Below are positions 1-5,253 of a stretch of 6,309 nucleotides of DNA, piece after piece (the first letter of the stretch is position 1; each line of letters starts with the position of its first letter). The notes below the pieces were generated by a model. It did no database searches, was not told the DNA's origin, and worked only from the letters and a program-made list of their open reading frames with translations. This DNA comes from Balneolaceae bacterium (GTDB lineage Bacteria > Bacteroidota > Rhodothermia > Balneolales > Balneolaceae). Where the stretch lies: the NCBI GenBank assembly GCA_007127395.1, contig SKZL01000343.1, positions 1 to 6,309 on the forward strand, read 5' to 3'. The position numbers and the translations under genes were made by a program.

Positions 1-163
1 AAAAGTGTAAGAAGGGTTTTTGGGGTGTTGGAAAATAGGGTTTTGAAATTCAGTCCATAGAAATACGGCATGAAAAATAGGGAATTTATTAAAAGCTCTT
101 TCCACTACAGACGAAAATTCCATAATAAATGGATCAAATTTACAAACAAAACCAATCCCACAT

Positions 164-191
164 GGGGGTGCACTCTGCTTTCTGTGCCCCC
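164..191 (-). terminator. Possible terminator hairpin behind the secreted-protein gene
   Basis: A run of five G at 164-168 faces five C at 187-191. The inner bases can also pair (two G-T wobbles on the plus strand, or a bulged GCA/TGC arm on the minus strand), with a loop of about ten bases. On the minus strand the arm is followed, after ATGTGGGA, by a T-rich stretch (TTGGTTTTGTTTG). That fits a weak intrinsic terminator about 95 bases beyond the stop of the 284-1111 gene. The T-tract is not immediately adjacent to the stem, so the call is tentative. The stem overlaps the start of repeat copy 1 and may be part of that repeat element instead. Confidence 0.35.
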
Positions 192-282
192 GAAGGATCG
201 GGACTGTCGCTACGCTCCAGCTTGAATCCTGAACCCTGCGCCACCGAAGGATGGGGACTGTTGCTACGCTCCAGCTTGAATC
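183..282. repeat. Tandem direct repeat, two 46-bp copies at 54-bp period
   Basis: Copies lie at 183-228 and 237-282 and agree at 42 of 46 positions (differences at 185/239, 189/243, 199/253 and 208/262). An 8-bp spacer separates them. Read on the minus strand, the array begins one base after the stop codon of the secreted-protein gene, so it forms that gene's 3' untranslated region. Copy 1 can form a small CCCGA/TCGGG hairpin (189-193 with 198-202), but the equivalent stem in copy 2 is broken by G-G and A-G mismatches, so no structure is conserved. The period is divisible by three, which gives an artificial 18-residue repeat in a plus-strand frame. Three of the four differences change the amino acid there, so coding is unlikely. 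It is best read as a dispersed intergenic repeat family; copies elsewhere in the genome cannot be seen from here. Confidence 0.85.
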
Positions 283-283
283 T

Positions 284-1111
284 TTATTCGGGTATTGCAA
301 CATTGGTTTCTACTGCCAATGTAACCATTCGCATTGTCATACCGCCCTCTTCCAGCATTCGTTCAAATCTTTCTATCTGTGGACGAATGGCACGTTCCAT
401 GATACGTCGTTGCATTCCGGAAGAATTGTCGATCTGTTGTTGCAATTCGGCCATACCCGCACGGGCTTCAGCCAGATCTTCTGCTGAAAACTGTTCAGAA
501 ATTCCATCAATCTCCATCTCCATCAAAAAGGGATAATAGACACCGTCAACATTACGATAATCTTTCATGTTGATGTCGATAGCTCCTGAATACTCCTGAT
601 CAAATTGCATATCAAACTGCATTTTAAGAAGTACATAATTGCTGTTGTCTATAAAAAGGCGGCCACTTTGAGCTTCTCCTTCACCGGGATCAGCCTGACC
701 AACAACATCACCGTATAGAGAGGATATATCTTCAATTAAGATGACATGAGCAGTACGGCCATCTAAACTTTGTGTCCCTTCATAAACCGAATTTTCTACA
801 ATCGCATCATAATTTTGTTTGAAATTATAATAATCGGCATTTGGAGTGTCATGGACACTGCTGACAGCCTGAAGTGATGGAGTACCATCATCCATAACCA
901 CTTTTCGGTAGTAGGTTGTATCCGGAATATCACTTTCGATGAGGCCTTCCAATTTTGTAACAACCATCATTGTTTCTATGCCGGAGATCGAATTGGCATG
1001 TTCCTGAATCATTCTATCCAGAATATCAGCAGGACTTTGAGCCTTTAACCCTGCAGCTGATAGCAGAAAAATGGATAGAGAAAGTGTTATTAGAAGTCGT
1101 TTTTTCATCAT
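284..1111 (-). CDS. Secreted protein, probable LolA-like fold, function unknown
   Basis: This 275-residue protein starts with a clear Sec signal peptide: basic MMKKR, a hydrophobic core at residues 6-21, and a likely signal peptidase I site after LKA or LKAQ (residues 22-25). No lipobox cysteine is present, so it should be soluble in the periplasm or exported. Residues 26-205 alternate polar and hydrophobic residues in strand-like blocks (LFIDNSNYVLLKMQFDM, INMKDYRNVDGVYYPFLMEME). This pattern resembles LolA/LolB and related lipoprotein-sorting proteins, with the substrate step 'Y-R-x-V-D-G-V-Y-Y-P' common in such FCB proteins. Residues 207-252 are strongly helical and charged, with Q/E/R repeats (AELQQQ, MERAIRPQIERFERMLEE), and look like a coiled segment inserted before a last beta strand (TLAVETNVAIPE). 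Two adjacent ATG codons (1109-1111 and 1106-1108) can serve as start; no Shine-Dalgarno is visible. It is divergent from amt, and a role in lipoprotein transport is not shown. Confidence 0.85.
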   Translation of the reverse strand: MMKKRLLITLSLSIFLLSAAGLKAQSPADILDRMIQEHANSISGIETMMVVTKLEGLIESDIPDTTYYRKVVMDDGTPSLQAVSSVHDTPNADYYNFKQNYDAIVENSVYEGTQSLDGRTAHVILIEDISSLYGDVVGQADPGEGEAQSGRLFIDNSNYVLLKMQFDMQFDQEYSGAIDINMKDYRNVDGVYYPFLMEMEIDGISEQFSAEDLAEARAGMAELQQQIDNSSGMQRRIMERAIRPQIERFERMLEEGGMTMRMVTLAVETNVAIPE

Positions 1112-1381
1112 ACTGGGTTTAATTTCATGTTTGTTATAAGGTGTAATAACTGAGTCAGTAAATCAATACCTGTCATTATCCTTTTAGAGCAATTCTTTAC
1201 TTATAGAACGAAATATTTTGATCAATTGGGTCATCTGTTCCATGACTGATGATTTCTAACCCCAATTATGATCGTAAATGATTGGCTTGGAGGCATTCAC
1301 TCTCAAAAAAGAGTAAGAGTTCCGAAAATATAGATTCAATCAAAGAAGTTGGTACCGCTTTCGTCAGGCCGATTAATTTTT

Positions 1382-1395
1382 TGAAAGCGCTTTTC
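1382..1395. promoter_or_regulatory. Operator-like palindrome, resembles LacI-family site
   Basis: The core AAAGCGCTTT (1384-1393) is a perfect 10-bp palindrome with a central CG step. The flanked form TGAAAGCGCTTTTC agrees with the classic LacI/GalR-family and cre-type operator TGAAAGCGCTTTCA at 12 of 14 positions. The left half GAAAGCG is also complementary to CGCTTTC at 1356-1362, which gives a second, nested inverted repeat with a 20-base gap. The site lies about 52 bases upstream of the TTGACA box and 118 bases before the amt start. A LacI-family regulator is the family-based reading; no regulator gene is in the window, so which protein binds is unknown. Confidence 0.4.
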
Positions 1396-1446
1396 TAATC
1401 CGTATTAATAAATAAAGAGCCAAATGATATTTTTATTAAAAAAGTA

Positions 1447-1476
1447 TTGACAAAGTTGATAAATGCATACAGATTT
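1447..1476 (+). promoter_or_regulatory. Candidate amt promoter
   Basis: A perfect -35-type TTGACA is at 1447-1452. The expected -10 area, 1468-1476 (TACAGATTT), matches TATAAT only weakly, and no clean TAnnTTTG Bacteroidota-type -7 box follows at normal spacing. The leader from here to the start codon would be about 35 bases of A/C-rich, unstructured sequence. It is the best candidate in the region, but the weak -10 suggests an activator or a non-standard sigma factor. Confidence 0.35.
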
Positions 1477-1480
1477 TAGG

Positions 1481-1516
1481 CAACCAAAACATCAACCAAA
1501 CATTATGACATTATGA
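1481..1516 (+). repeat. Two short tandem duplications covering the amt leader and start
   Basis: CAACCAAAACAT (1481-1492) is followed at once by CAACCAAACAT (1493-1503), one A shorter. CATTATGA then occurs twice in perfect tandem (1501-1508 and 1509-1516). The second pair places two ATG codons 8 bases apart in different frames. The first (1505) would make only Met-Thr-Leu before a TGA that overlaps the amt ATG. No Shine-Dalgarno sequence is present; the A-rich unstructured leader is what is expected in Bacteroidota-like initiation. Confidence 0.7.
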
Positions 1517-2979
1517 ATAAAATTGTGAAAGCCACAATTCTGTTTCTCGTAGTCTTTGCAATTGCAGGTTATGCGCTCTATGATGCGAATTCATCAGAAG
1601 TTGTTTCACTGCAGGAATCTACATTTGAAACCATTACAGTTTCTGAAGCCGAGTATTTTGAAGAAGCTGAGGCTCAGGAAGCAAGCGAGGCCGGCTACTC
1701 TACTCTTGAAGAGTTTATGGCATCTACCGCATACATTAAATTTATTATCGACAACCTCTGGATATTGATAGCTGCATTCCTGGTACTGTTGATGCACCTT
1801 GGCTTTGCCACTGTTGAAAGTGGCCTCACACAGTCCAAGAATGCAGTAAATGTGATCTACAAAAATGTTTTTATTCTATGTACGGGTATTTTGATCTACG
1901 CTTTTGTTGGATTTCAGCTGATGTACCCTGGAGATTTCAATGGAATCTTCGGTTTCGGAGGTTTTGGAATCGGTTATGATCCTACTGATCCGGTTGGAAT
2001 GTTGACACCTGCATATGGTGAAGAGATGACTATTTGGTCCGACTTTATTTTCCAGGCGATGTTTGCTGCCACAGCCGCAACCATTGTTTCCGGTTGTGTC
2101 ACAGGAAGAATTAAACTCTCCTCTTTTATGATTTTTGGTGCTTTGCTGCTTGCGATCAGTTATCCGATTACCGGTAGCTGGGTCTGGGGAGGCGGTTGGT
2201 TAGATGAACTCGGTTTTTATGACTTTGCCGGTTCAACCCTTGTTCACGGTGTTGGTGGTGCAGCCGGTCTGGCATGTGTGATTCTTTTGGGCGCACGATC
2301 CGGGAAATATAAAGATGGTAAGATCATCGGTATCCCTGCTCACAACATTCCATTGGCTACAGTGGGTGTATTTCTTCTCTGGATCGGGTGGTTCGGTTTT
2401 AACGGTGGTTCTGTACTGAGTGCTGATCCTGCCGAAGTATCCTATGTCTTTGTGACAACCGCATTGGCAGCCTGTGCCGGAGCCCTGGCCGCAATGGCAA
2501 CAACACAGATTTTGATGAAATCATTGGATGCGCCAATGGCACTGAATGGTATTCTTGCAGGACTCGTCGGAATCACGGCCGGTGCTGATGTGATCTCTGT
2601 AATCGGTGCTGTTGCTGTGGGTGCAATTGCAGGTGTTATTGTCGTCTTCTCTATTCTGATGTTTGATAAGCTCAAAATTGATGATCCTGTTGGAGCAATC
2701 TCTGTTCACGGTGTATGTGGAATTTGGGGAACTTTAGCAGTCGGAATTTTCTCAGCTCAATCCAGTTTTGGAATCCAGTTACTTGGAACAGCGTCCATAT
2801 TGGCAGTGACATTTATCTTCTCACTGATTGTCTTTGGAGCACTGAAATATACACTGGGTGTAAGGGTATCTCCTGAAGTGGAATCGGATGGACTGGATAT
2901 CTCTGAGCATGGCAATAAAGCGTATCCTGACTTCTCACCGGTCAGAACATCTGAACTTGGTAGTTTTGCTTCCGAATAG
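1513..2979 (+). CDS. amt: Ammonium transporter, Amt/MEP/Rh family
   Basis: This inner-membrane channel conducts ammonium/ammonia inward. The core spans about residues 78-455 with roughly eleven membrane segments. Family marks are GFATVESGLTQSKN (97-110), the signature DFAGSTLVH (237-245) and the second-half ISVHGVCG (396-403). D237 and the twin histidines H245 and H399 match E. coli AmtB D160, H168 and H318 in spacing (8 and 154 residues against 8 and 150). The cytoplasmic tail SPEVESDGLDISEHG (453-467) is the canonical PII (GlnK) docking tail, so post-translational control by a PII protein is expected, yet no glnK is beside it here. The protein is long at 488 residues because of its N-terminus. 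A hydrophobic signal-like segment (7-23) is followed by an acidic stretch with 12 Glu between 29 and 67, and no Lys or Arg occurs between 7 and 75. The next gene is a porin-like barrel on the same strand. Confidence 0.97.
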   Translation: MNKIVKATILFLVVFAIAGYALYDANSSEVVSLQESTFETITVSEAEYFEEAEAQEASEAGYSTLEEFMASTAYIKFIIDNLWILIAAFLVLLMHLGFATVESGLTQSKNAVNVIYKNVFILCTGILIYAFVGFQLMYPGDFNGIFGFGGFGIGYDPTDPVGMLTPAYGEEMTIWSDFIFQAMFAATAATIVSGCVTGRIKLSSFMIFGALLLAISYPITGSWVWGGGWLDELGFYDFAGSTLVHGVGGAAGLACVILLGARSGKYKDGKIIGIPAHNIPLATVGVFLLWIGWFGFNGGSVLSADPAEVSYVFVTTALAACAGALAAMATTQILMKSLDAPMALNGILAGLVGITAGADVISVIGAVAVGAIAGVIVVFSILMFDKLKIDDPVGAISVHGVCGIWGTLAVGIFSAQSSFGIQLLGTASILAVTFIFSLIVFGALKYTLGVRVSPEVESDGLDISEHGNKAYPDFSPVRTSELGSFASE

Positions 2980-3013
2980 CGGATCAAATGAAACTTTAAC
3001 CAAAACAAACAAA

Positions 3014-3051
3014 AAAGGAGCACTTCAGATTGGACTCTACAGTGCTCCTTT
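3014..3051. terminator. 11-bp perfect hairpin between amt and the porin gene
   Basis: AAAGGAGCACT (3014-3024) pairs perfectly with AGTGCTCCTTT (3041-3051) around a 16-base loop; AGA/TCT inside the loop (3027-3029 with 3036-3038) could extend it. It starts 34 bases after the amt stop. On the plus strand the tail is short (TTTAGTTTCG), so termination there should be partial. On the minus strand the tail is T-rich (TTTTTTGTTTGTTTTGG), the better terminator orientation. It may act as a leaky terminator or mRNA 3'-end stabiliser for amt that lets some transcripts reach the porin gene, and as a stop for antisense transcription. Confidence 0.7.
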
Positions 3052-3102
3052 AGTTTCGTCAATTAACTCCGTAATCAACTGAAACCATTGAAATATACAA
3101 TT

Positions 3103-3783
3103 ATGAACGAATCAAATACAATCCGAAGCCTGATGAAAGGGGTTCTTTTTTCAGCACTCATTTTTAGCATGATCACAGTAGTAACTCCGGAAAAATCTGT
3201 TGCACAGGAGGTTAGTTTTAATACAGGAGTGGATTTTTACAGTACCTATGTCTTTAGAGGGGTGGCATTTTCAGGCCCATCTATTCAACCCTACGTGGAA
3301 TTAGAAGCAGGTAATTTTACGATTGGGGGATGGGGATCGCAGGGTTATGACGGTTTTCAGGAGATGGATCTTTATGCGTCTTATGCTTTTGATTTTGGGT
3401 TAAGCATCGGAATTACCGATTACTACTATCCGGGATCAGACTACTTTGATGGGGATAGTCACGCCTTTGAAATCAATACAGGCCTTGATCTTGGGAATTT
3501 TTCATTGAGTGCAAATATGGTGCTGAATGAAGCTGAGGAGGCCGGTTCTGCAGGTGGTGATCTCTATTTTGAAGCCGGACTCTCATTGGGCGCAGCCGAT
3601 CTCTTCTTCGGTGCCGGAGATGGCTGGCACTCCATGGACGGTGAGTTCAGCCTTGTAAATGTGGGGATCAGCACTACAAAAGAGATCAAAATTACAGACT
3701 ATTTCAGTATCCCATTGTCAGGGGCACTCATCCTGAATCCGGATAGTGAACAATTTTATGTCGTTGTGGGGGTCTCTTTTTAA
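3103..3783 (+). CDS. TorF/Gcw_chp-family putative outer-membrane porin
   Basis: From the ATG at 3103 this is a 226-residue exported beta-barrel. The signal peptide covers about residues 1-34 (hydrophobic 13-28, likely cleavage after SVA at 34). The mature part opens with FNTGVDFYSTYVFRGVAFSG (39-58), typical of the TorF putative porin family (Gcw_chp, TIGR02001), followed by repeated amphipathic strands rich in aromatic and glycine residues and tight acidic turns. It ends FYVVVGVSF; a C-terminal phenylalanine after alternating hydrophobics is the usual Bam recognition signal. Alternative in-frame starts are TTG at 3088 (adds MKYTI) and ATG at 3133 (gives a neater short signal MKGVLF). I prefer 3103 because TTG is a weak start; no Shine-Dalgarno separates the options. 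The position 123 bases behind amt suggests an outer-membrane partner for ammonium entry. In several Proteobacteria, from memory, such barrels sit with glnK-amtB. Substrate specificity is inferred only. Confidence 0.85.
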   Translation: MNESNTIRSLMKGVLFSALIFSMITVVTPEKSVAQEVSFNTGVDFYSTYVFRGVAFSGPSIQPYVELEAGNFTIGGWGSQGYDGFQEMDLYASYAFDFGLSIGITDYYYPGSDYFDGDSHAFEINTGLDLGNFSLSANMVLNEAEEAGSAGGDLYFEAGLSLGAADLFFGAGDGWHSMDGEFSLVNVGISTTKEIKITDYFSIPLSGALILNPDSEQFYVVVGVSF

Positions 3784-3814
3784 TCTATAAAGTTGTCCAT
3801 AGTTAAGCTGGAAT

Positions 3815-3862
3815 CTGTCCGAATCTGACGGTGGTCTGAGGTCCGCCTGAAAGGTTCGGCAG
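3815..3862. terminator. Possible shared terminator between convergent genes
   Basis: The 93-base gap between the porin stop and the Nudix stop contains CTGtCCGAA (3815-3823), which pairs with TTCGGCAG (3855-3862) with one bulged T. It encloses an inner GGTGG/CCGCC arm (3830-3834 with 3843-3847, one G-T wobble). On the plus strand TTT follows the outer stem; on the minus strand no strong T-run follows. The convergent layout calls for a terminator here, but this branched structure is imperfect and the call is weak. Confidence 0.3.
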
Positions 3863-3876
3863 TTTCAATATGAAAT

Positions 3877-4533
3877 TTAATTATCCGAATGAGTTTCGAC
3901 AAACTCACGGTATAAAGCCAGTAGTTCATTCAGCATCATAGCAGTTGCTCCCCAAAGTGGGACTTTATGGATATCCCAATAGGGTACCTCAAAATCATGA
4001 TCCAGTAAGCTCCATCTTTTTTGTTTCAAGGTATGTTTATTCATCAGTTTATCCAGATTGCAGCTGAATATTTCTTCCACTTCATCCGGATTTGGATTCG
4101 TTTGTGGTCTTTTGATCAGGAATCCGACAAAAGGGGTGATTCGGTTTTCGCTTTTGTGAAGAGTAAATGGAGAGAGTGAACAGGCGATTTCAACCTCCTT
4201 CTGATCCACACCAATCTCTTCTTTCGTTTCCCGTAAAGCCGTTTGTAACAGATCCTCACCATTTTCAGATCGTCCGCCTGGAAAGCTGATTTGTCCGGCA
4301 TGACGGATTGAACCGGTTCGAAGCGTAAAAAGAATGTGCAATTTCTGAAACTCATCCGGAAAGAGAAGGGCTAATACAGCACTTGGATGTGCTTTTTTTT
4401 CATCTATTTCGGGCAGATTGAAACCGGGGCTCAGTGGAACGGGAGCCATCTCTTTATGAGCATACTCACCGGGCAGCGATTCATCCGCTCGATTTTTTAG
4501 AAAATGATAAAAAGGGTGCAACTGTTTCTCCAT
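3877..4533 (-). CDS. Nudix hydrolase, probable CoA pyrophosphatase
   Basis: The 218-residue protein carries a complete Nudix box at residues 87-109: G87, E93, R101-E102, E105-E106, G108-V109, which binds the metal ions and cuts a diphosphate linkage. Directly before it, residues 68-88 (LFTLRT..IRHAGQISFPGGR) match the signature that distinguishes the CoA-pyrophosphatase group (UPF0035; E. coli NudL, yeast Pcd1). The expected reaction is CoA to 4'-phosphopantetheine and adenosine 3',5'-bisphosphate. Length is within the usual 190-220. No signal peptide or membrane segment is seen, so it is cytosolic. The ATG at 4531-4533 immediately follows the guaD stop codon with no spacing, which suggests co-transcription and translational coupling. 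Upstream bases inside guaD include AGAGGAC about 17 bases away and AAAGAG about 8 bases away, the closest thing to a ribosome binding site in this window. Other nucleotide diphosphates as substrate cannot be excluded. Confidence 0.92.
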   Translation of the reverse strand: MEKQLHPFYHFLKNRADESLPGEYAHKEMAPVPLSPGFNLPEIDEKKAHPSAVLALLFPDEFQKLHILFTLRTGSIRHAGQISFPGGRSENGEDLLQTALRETKEEIGVDQKEVEIACSLSPFTLHKSENRITPFVGFLIKRPQTNPNPDEVEEIFSCNLDKLMNKHTLKQKRWSLLDHDFEVPYWDIHKVPLWGATAMMLNELLALYREFVETHSDN

Positions 4534-5007
4534 TCAATACTCTTTTTTGTCCTCTTTCTTTCTCCAGTCGTCAAAAAGCAAGAGTGCTTCAGGCCTTTCA
4601 AGCGGGATCATCTTAATTTTGCGCTCAGCGGGTTCAACATGCAGTTGATGATAAATAAAATCATCATCAAATCCGGCATCGGCGGCATCTTTTCGTGTGG
4701 ACCCGTAGTAGATCATTTTTGGACGTGCCCAGTATATAGCCCCCAGGCACATCGGGCAGGGCTCACAGGTAGTATAGAGTTCACAACCGGTGAGCTGATG
4801 ATCGTTGATCTTTGAACATGCATTCCGAATAGCCACAACTTCTGCATGTGCGGTGGGATCACTATCGATGGTGACCCTGTTATGTCCCTCGCCAATAATC
4901 CGGCCATTTTTTACGATAACACATCCAAATGGTCCGCCATGATTTTTATGAATACTGATCCGGGCCAGTTCAATAGCCCTTTTCATGAATTTTGAATGGT
5001 TCTGCAT
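4534..5007 (-). CDS. guaD: Guanine deaminase, cytidine-deaminase fold
   Basis: The 157-residue enzyme should hydrolyse guanine to xanthine and ammonia in the cytosol. The zinc site is intact: H54-A-E56 (ligand and proton shuttle) and P83-C84-P-M-C87 (two cysteine ligands). The match to Bacillus subtilis GuaD (156 residues), from memory, runs through the whole length: GGPFG (24-28), DPTAHAE (50-56), CEPCPMCLGAIYWARP (81-96), DAADAGFDD (107-115) and the terminal KKEY. The DAGFDD segment and the C-terminal tyrosine are guanine-pocket features of the domain-swapped GuaD group, and tRNA adenosine deaminase TadA lacks them. This is why I favour guaD over tadA. It is the first gene of a two-gene operon with the Nudix enzyme and is divergent from the PfkB kinase. 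The start ATG at 5005-5007 has no Shine-Dalgarno. A TATAAG box about 24 bases upstream could be its -10 element. Confidence 0.93.
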   Translation of the reverse strand: MQNHSKFMKRAIELARISIHKNHGGPFGCVIVKNGRIIGEGHNRVTIDSDPTAHAEVVAIRNACSKINDHQLTGCELYTTCEPCPMCLGAIYWARPKMIYYGSTRKDAADAGFDDDFIYHQLHVEPAERKIKMIPLERPEALLLFDDWRKKEDKKEY

Positions 5008-5206
5008 TATGTGAGTTTAGTTTTGATTCTTATACATGTAGTGTTCATTTTTTGCAGGCGAAGCGCACATTCTTTGAACGTGATGCTATATGATACCGTA
5101 TTAAGTTTTTCAATGCCCTGTAAAAAGTCCAGATCAGTTTTATTAAGCTAAATGTAAGATTTTAACCAAACAAAAAGATTGCTTCATATTGGAATGTTAA
5201 AATCCC

Positions 5207-5214
5207 TATTATTG
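5207..5214 (+). promoter_or_regulatory. Candidate -7 box for the kinase gene
   Basis: TATTATTG fits the Bacteroidota sigma-A -7 consensus TAnnTTTG at five of six fixed positions and lies 39 bases before the kinase ATG. A TTG suitable for the -33 element occurs at 5179-5181 (25-base gap, rather long) or 5189-5191 (15-base gap, rather short). TAAAAT at 5198-5203 is an alternative classical -10 box without a good -35 partner. The rest of the 246-base gap to guaD shows nothing else I can name. Confidence 0.3.
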
Positions 5215-5253
5215 TGTGTCATTAAAACCAATCAAGAAACATTGAAATAAGCT

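Larger units (their letters stand above)
1112..1512. other. 401-bp divergent intergenic control region
   Basis: This stretch separates the divergent secreted-protein gene and amt and holds no credible open reading frame. It is AT-rich. It contains an operator-like palindrome (1382-1395), a partner half-site CGCTTTC at 1356-1362, a TTGACA box at 1447-1452 and an A/C-rich leader with tandem duplications next to the amt start. A small inverted repeat ACTCT/AGAGT lies near 1297-1312. I found no sigma-54 type -24/-12 pair (TGGCAC-N5-TTGC), although amt genes in Proteobacteria usually have one. No confident promoter for the minus-strand gene could be picked out. Confidence 0.7.

Noticed and set aside
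1..163. Possible partial gene at the left window edge
   Set aside because: No frame of useful length or coding character is visible; the stretch is AT-rich and looks intergenic.
129..536. Plus-strand 135-codon frame with an 18-residue internal repeat
   Set aside because: It runs antisense through the 3' end of the secreted-protein gene; the protein repeat is a by-product of the 54-bp DNA period, and three of four substitutions between copies change the residue.
1282..1298. Possible sigma-54 promoter (TTGGCTTGGAGGCATTC)
   Set aside because: Has TGGC but lacks the GC at -12 with correct spacing (TTGC expected after five bases following TGGCAC).
2757..3062. Minus-strand 101-codon frame across the end of amt and the hairpin
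   Set aside because: Lies opposite the highly conserved Amt C-terminal half and has no family features or start signals; it is a shadow of amt.
3088..3102. TTG start for the porin gene
   Set aside because: Adds only MKYTI before a normal ATG; no ribosome binding site supports it, and it makes the signal peptide's N-region unusually long.
4534..5007. tRNA adenosine deaminase (tadA) as alternative identity
   Set aside because: The shared zinc motif is not decisive, but DAADAGFDD and the terminal KKEY fit the GuaD group and TadA lacks them.
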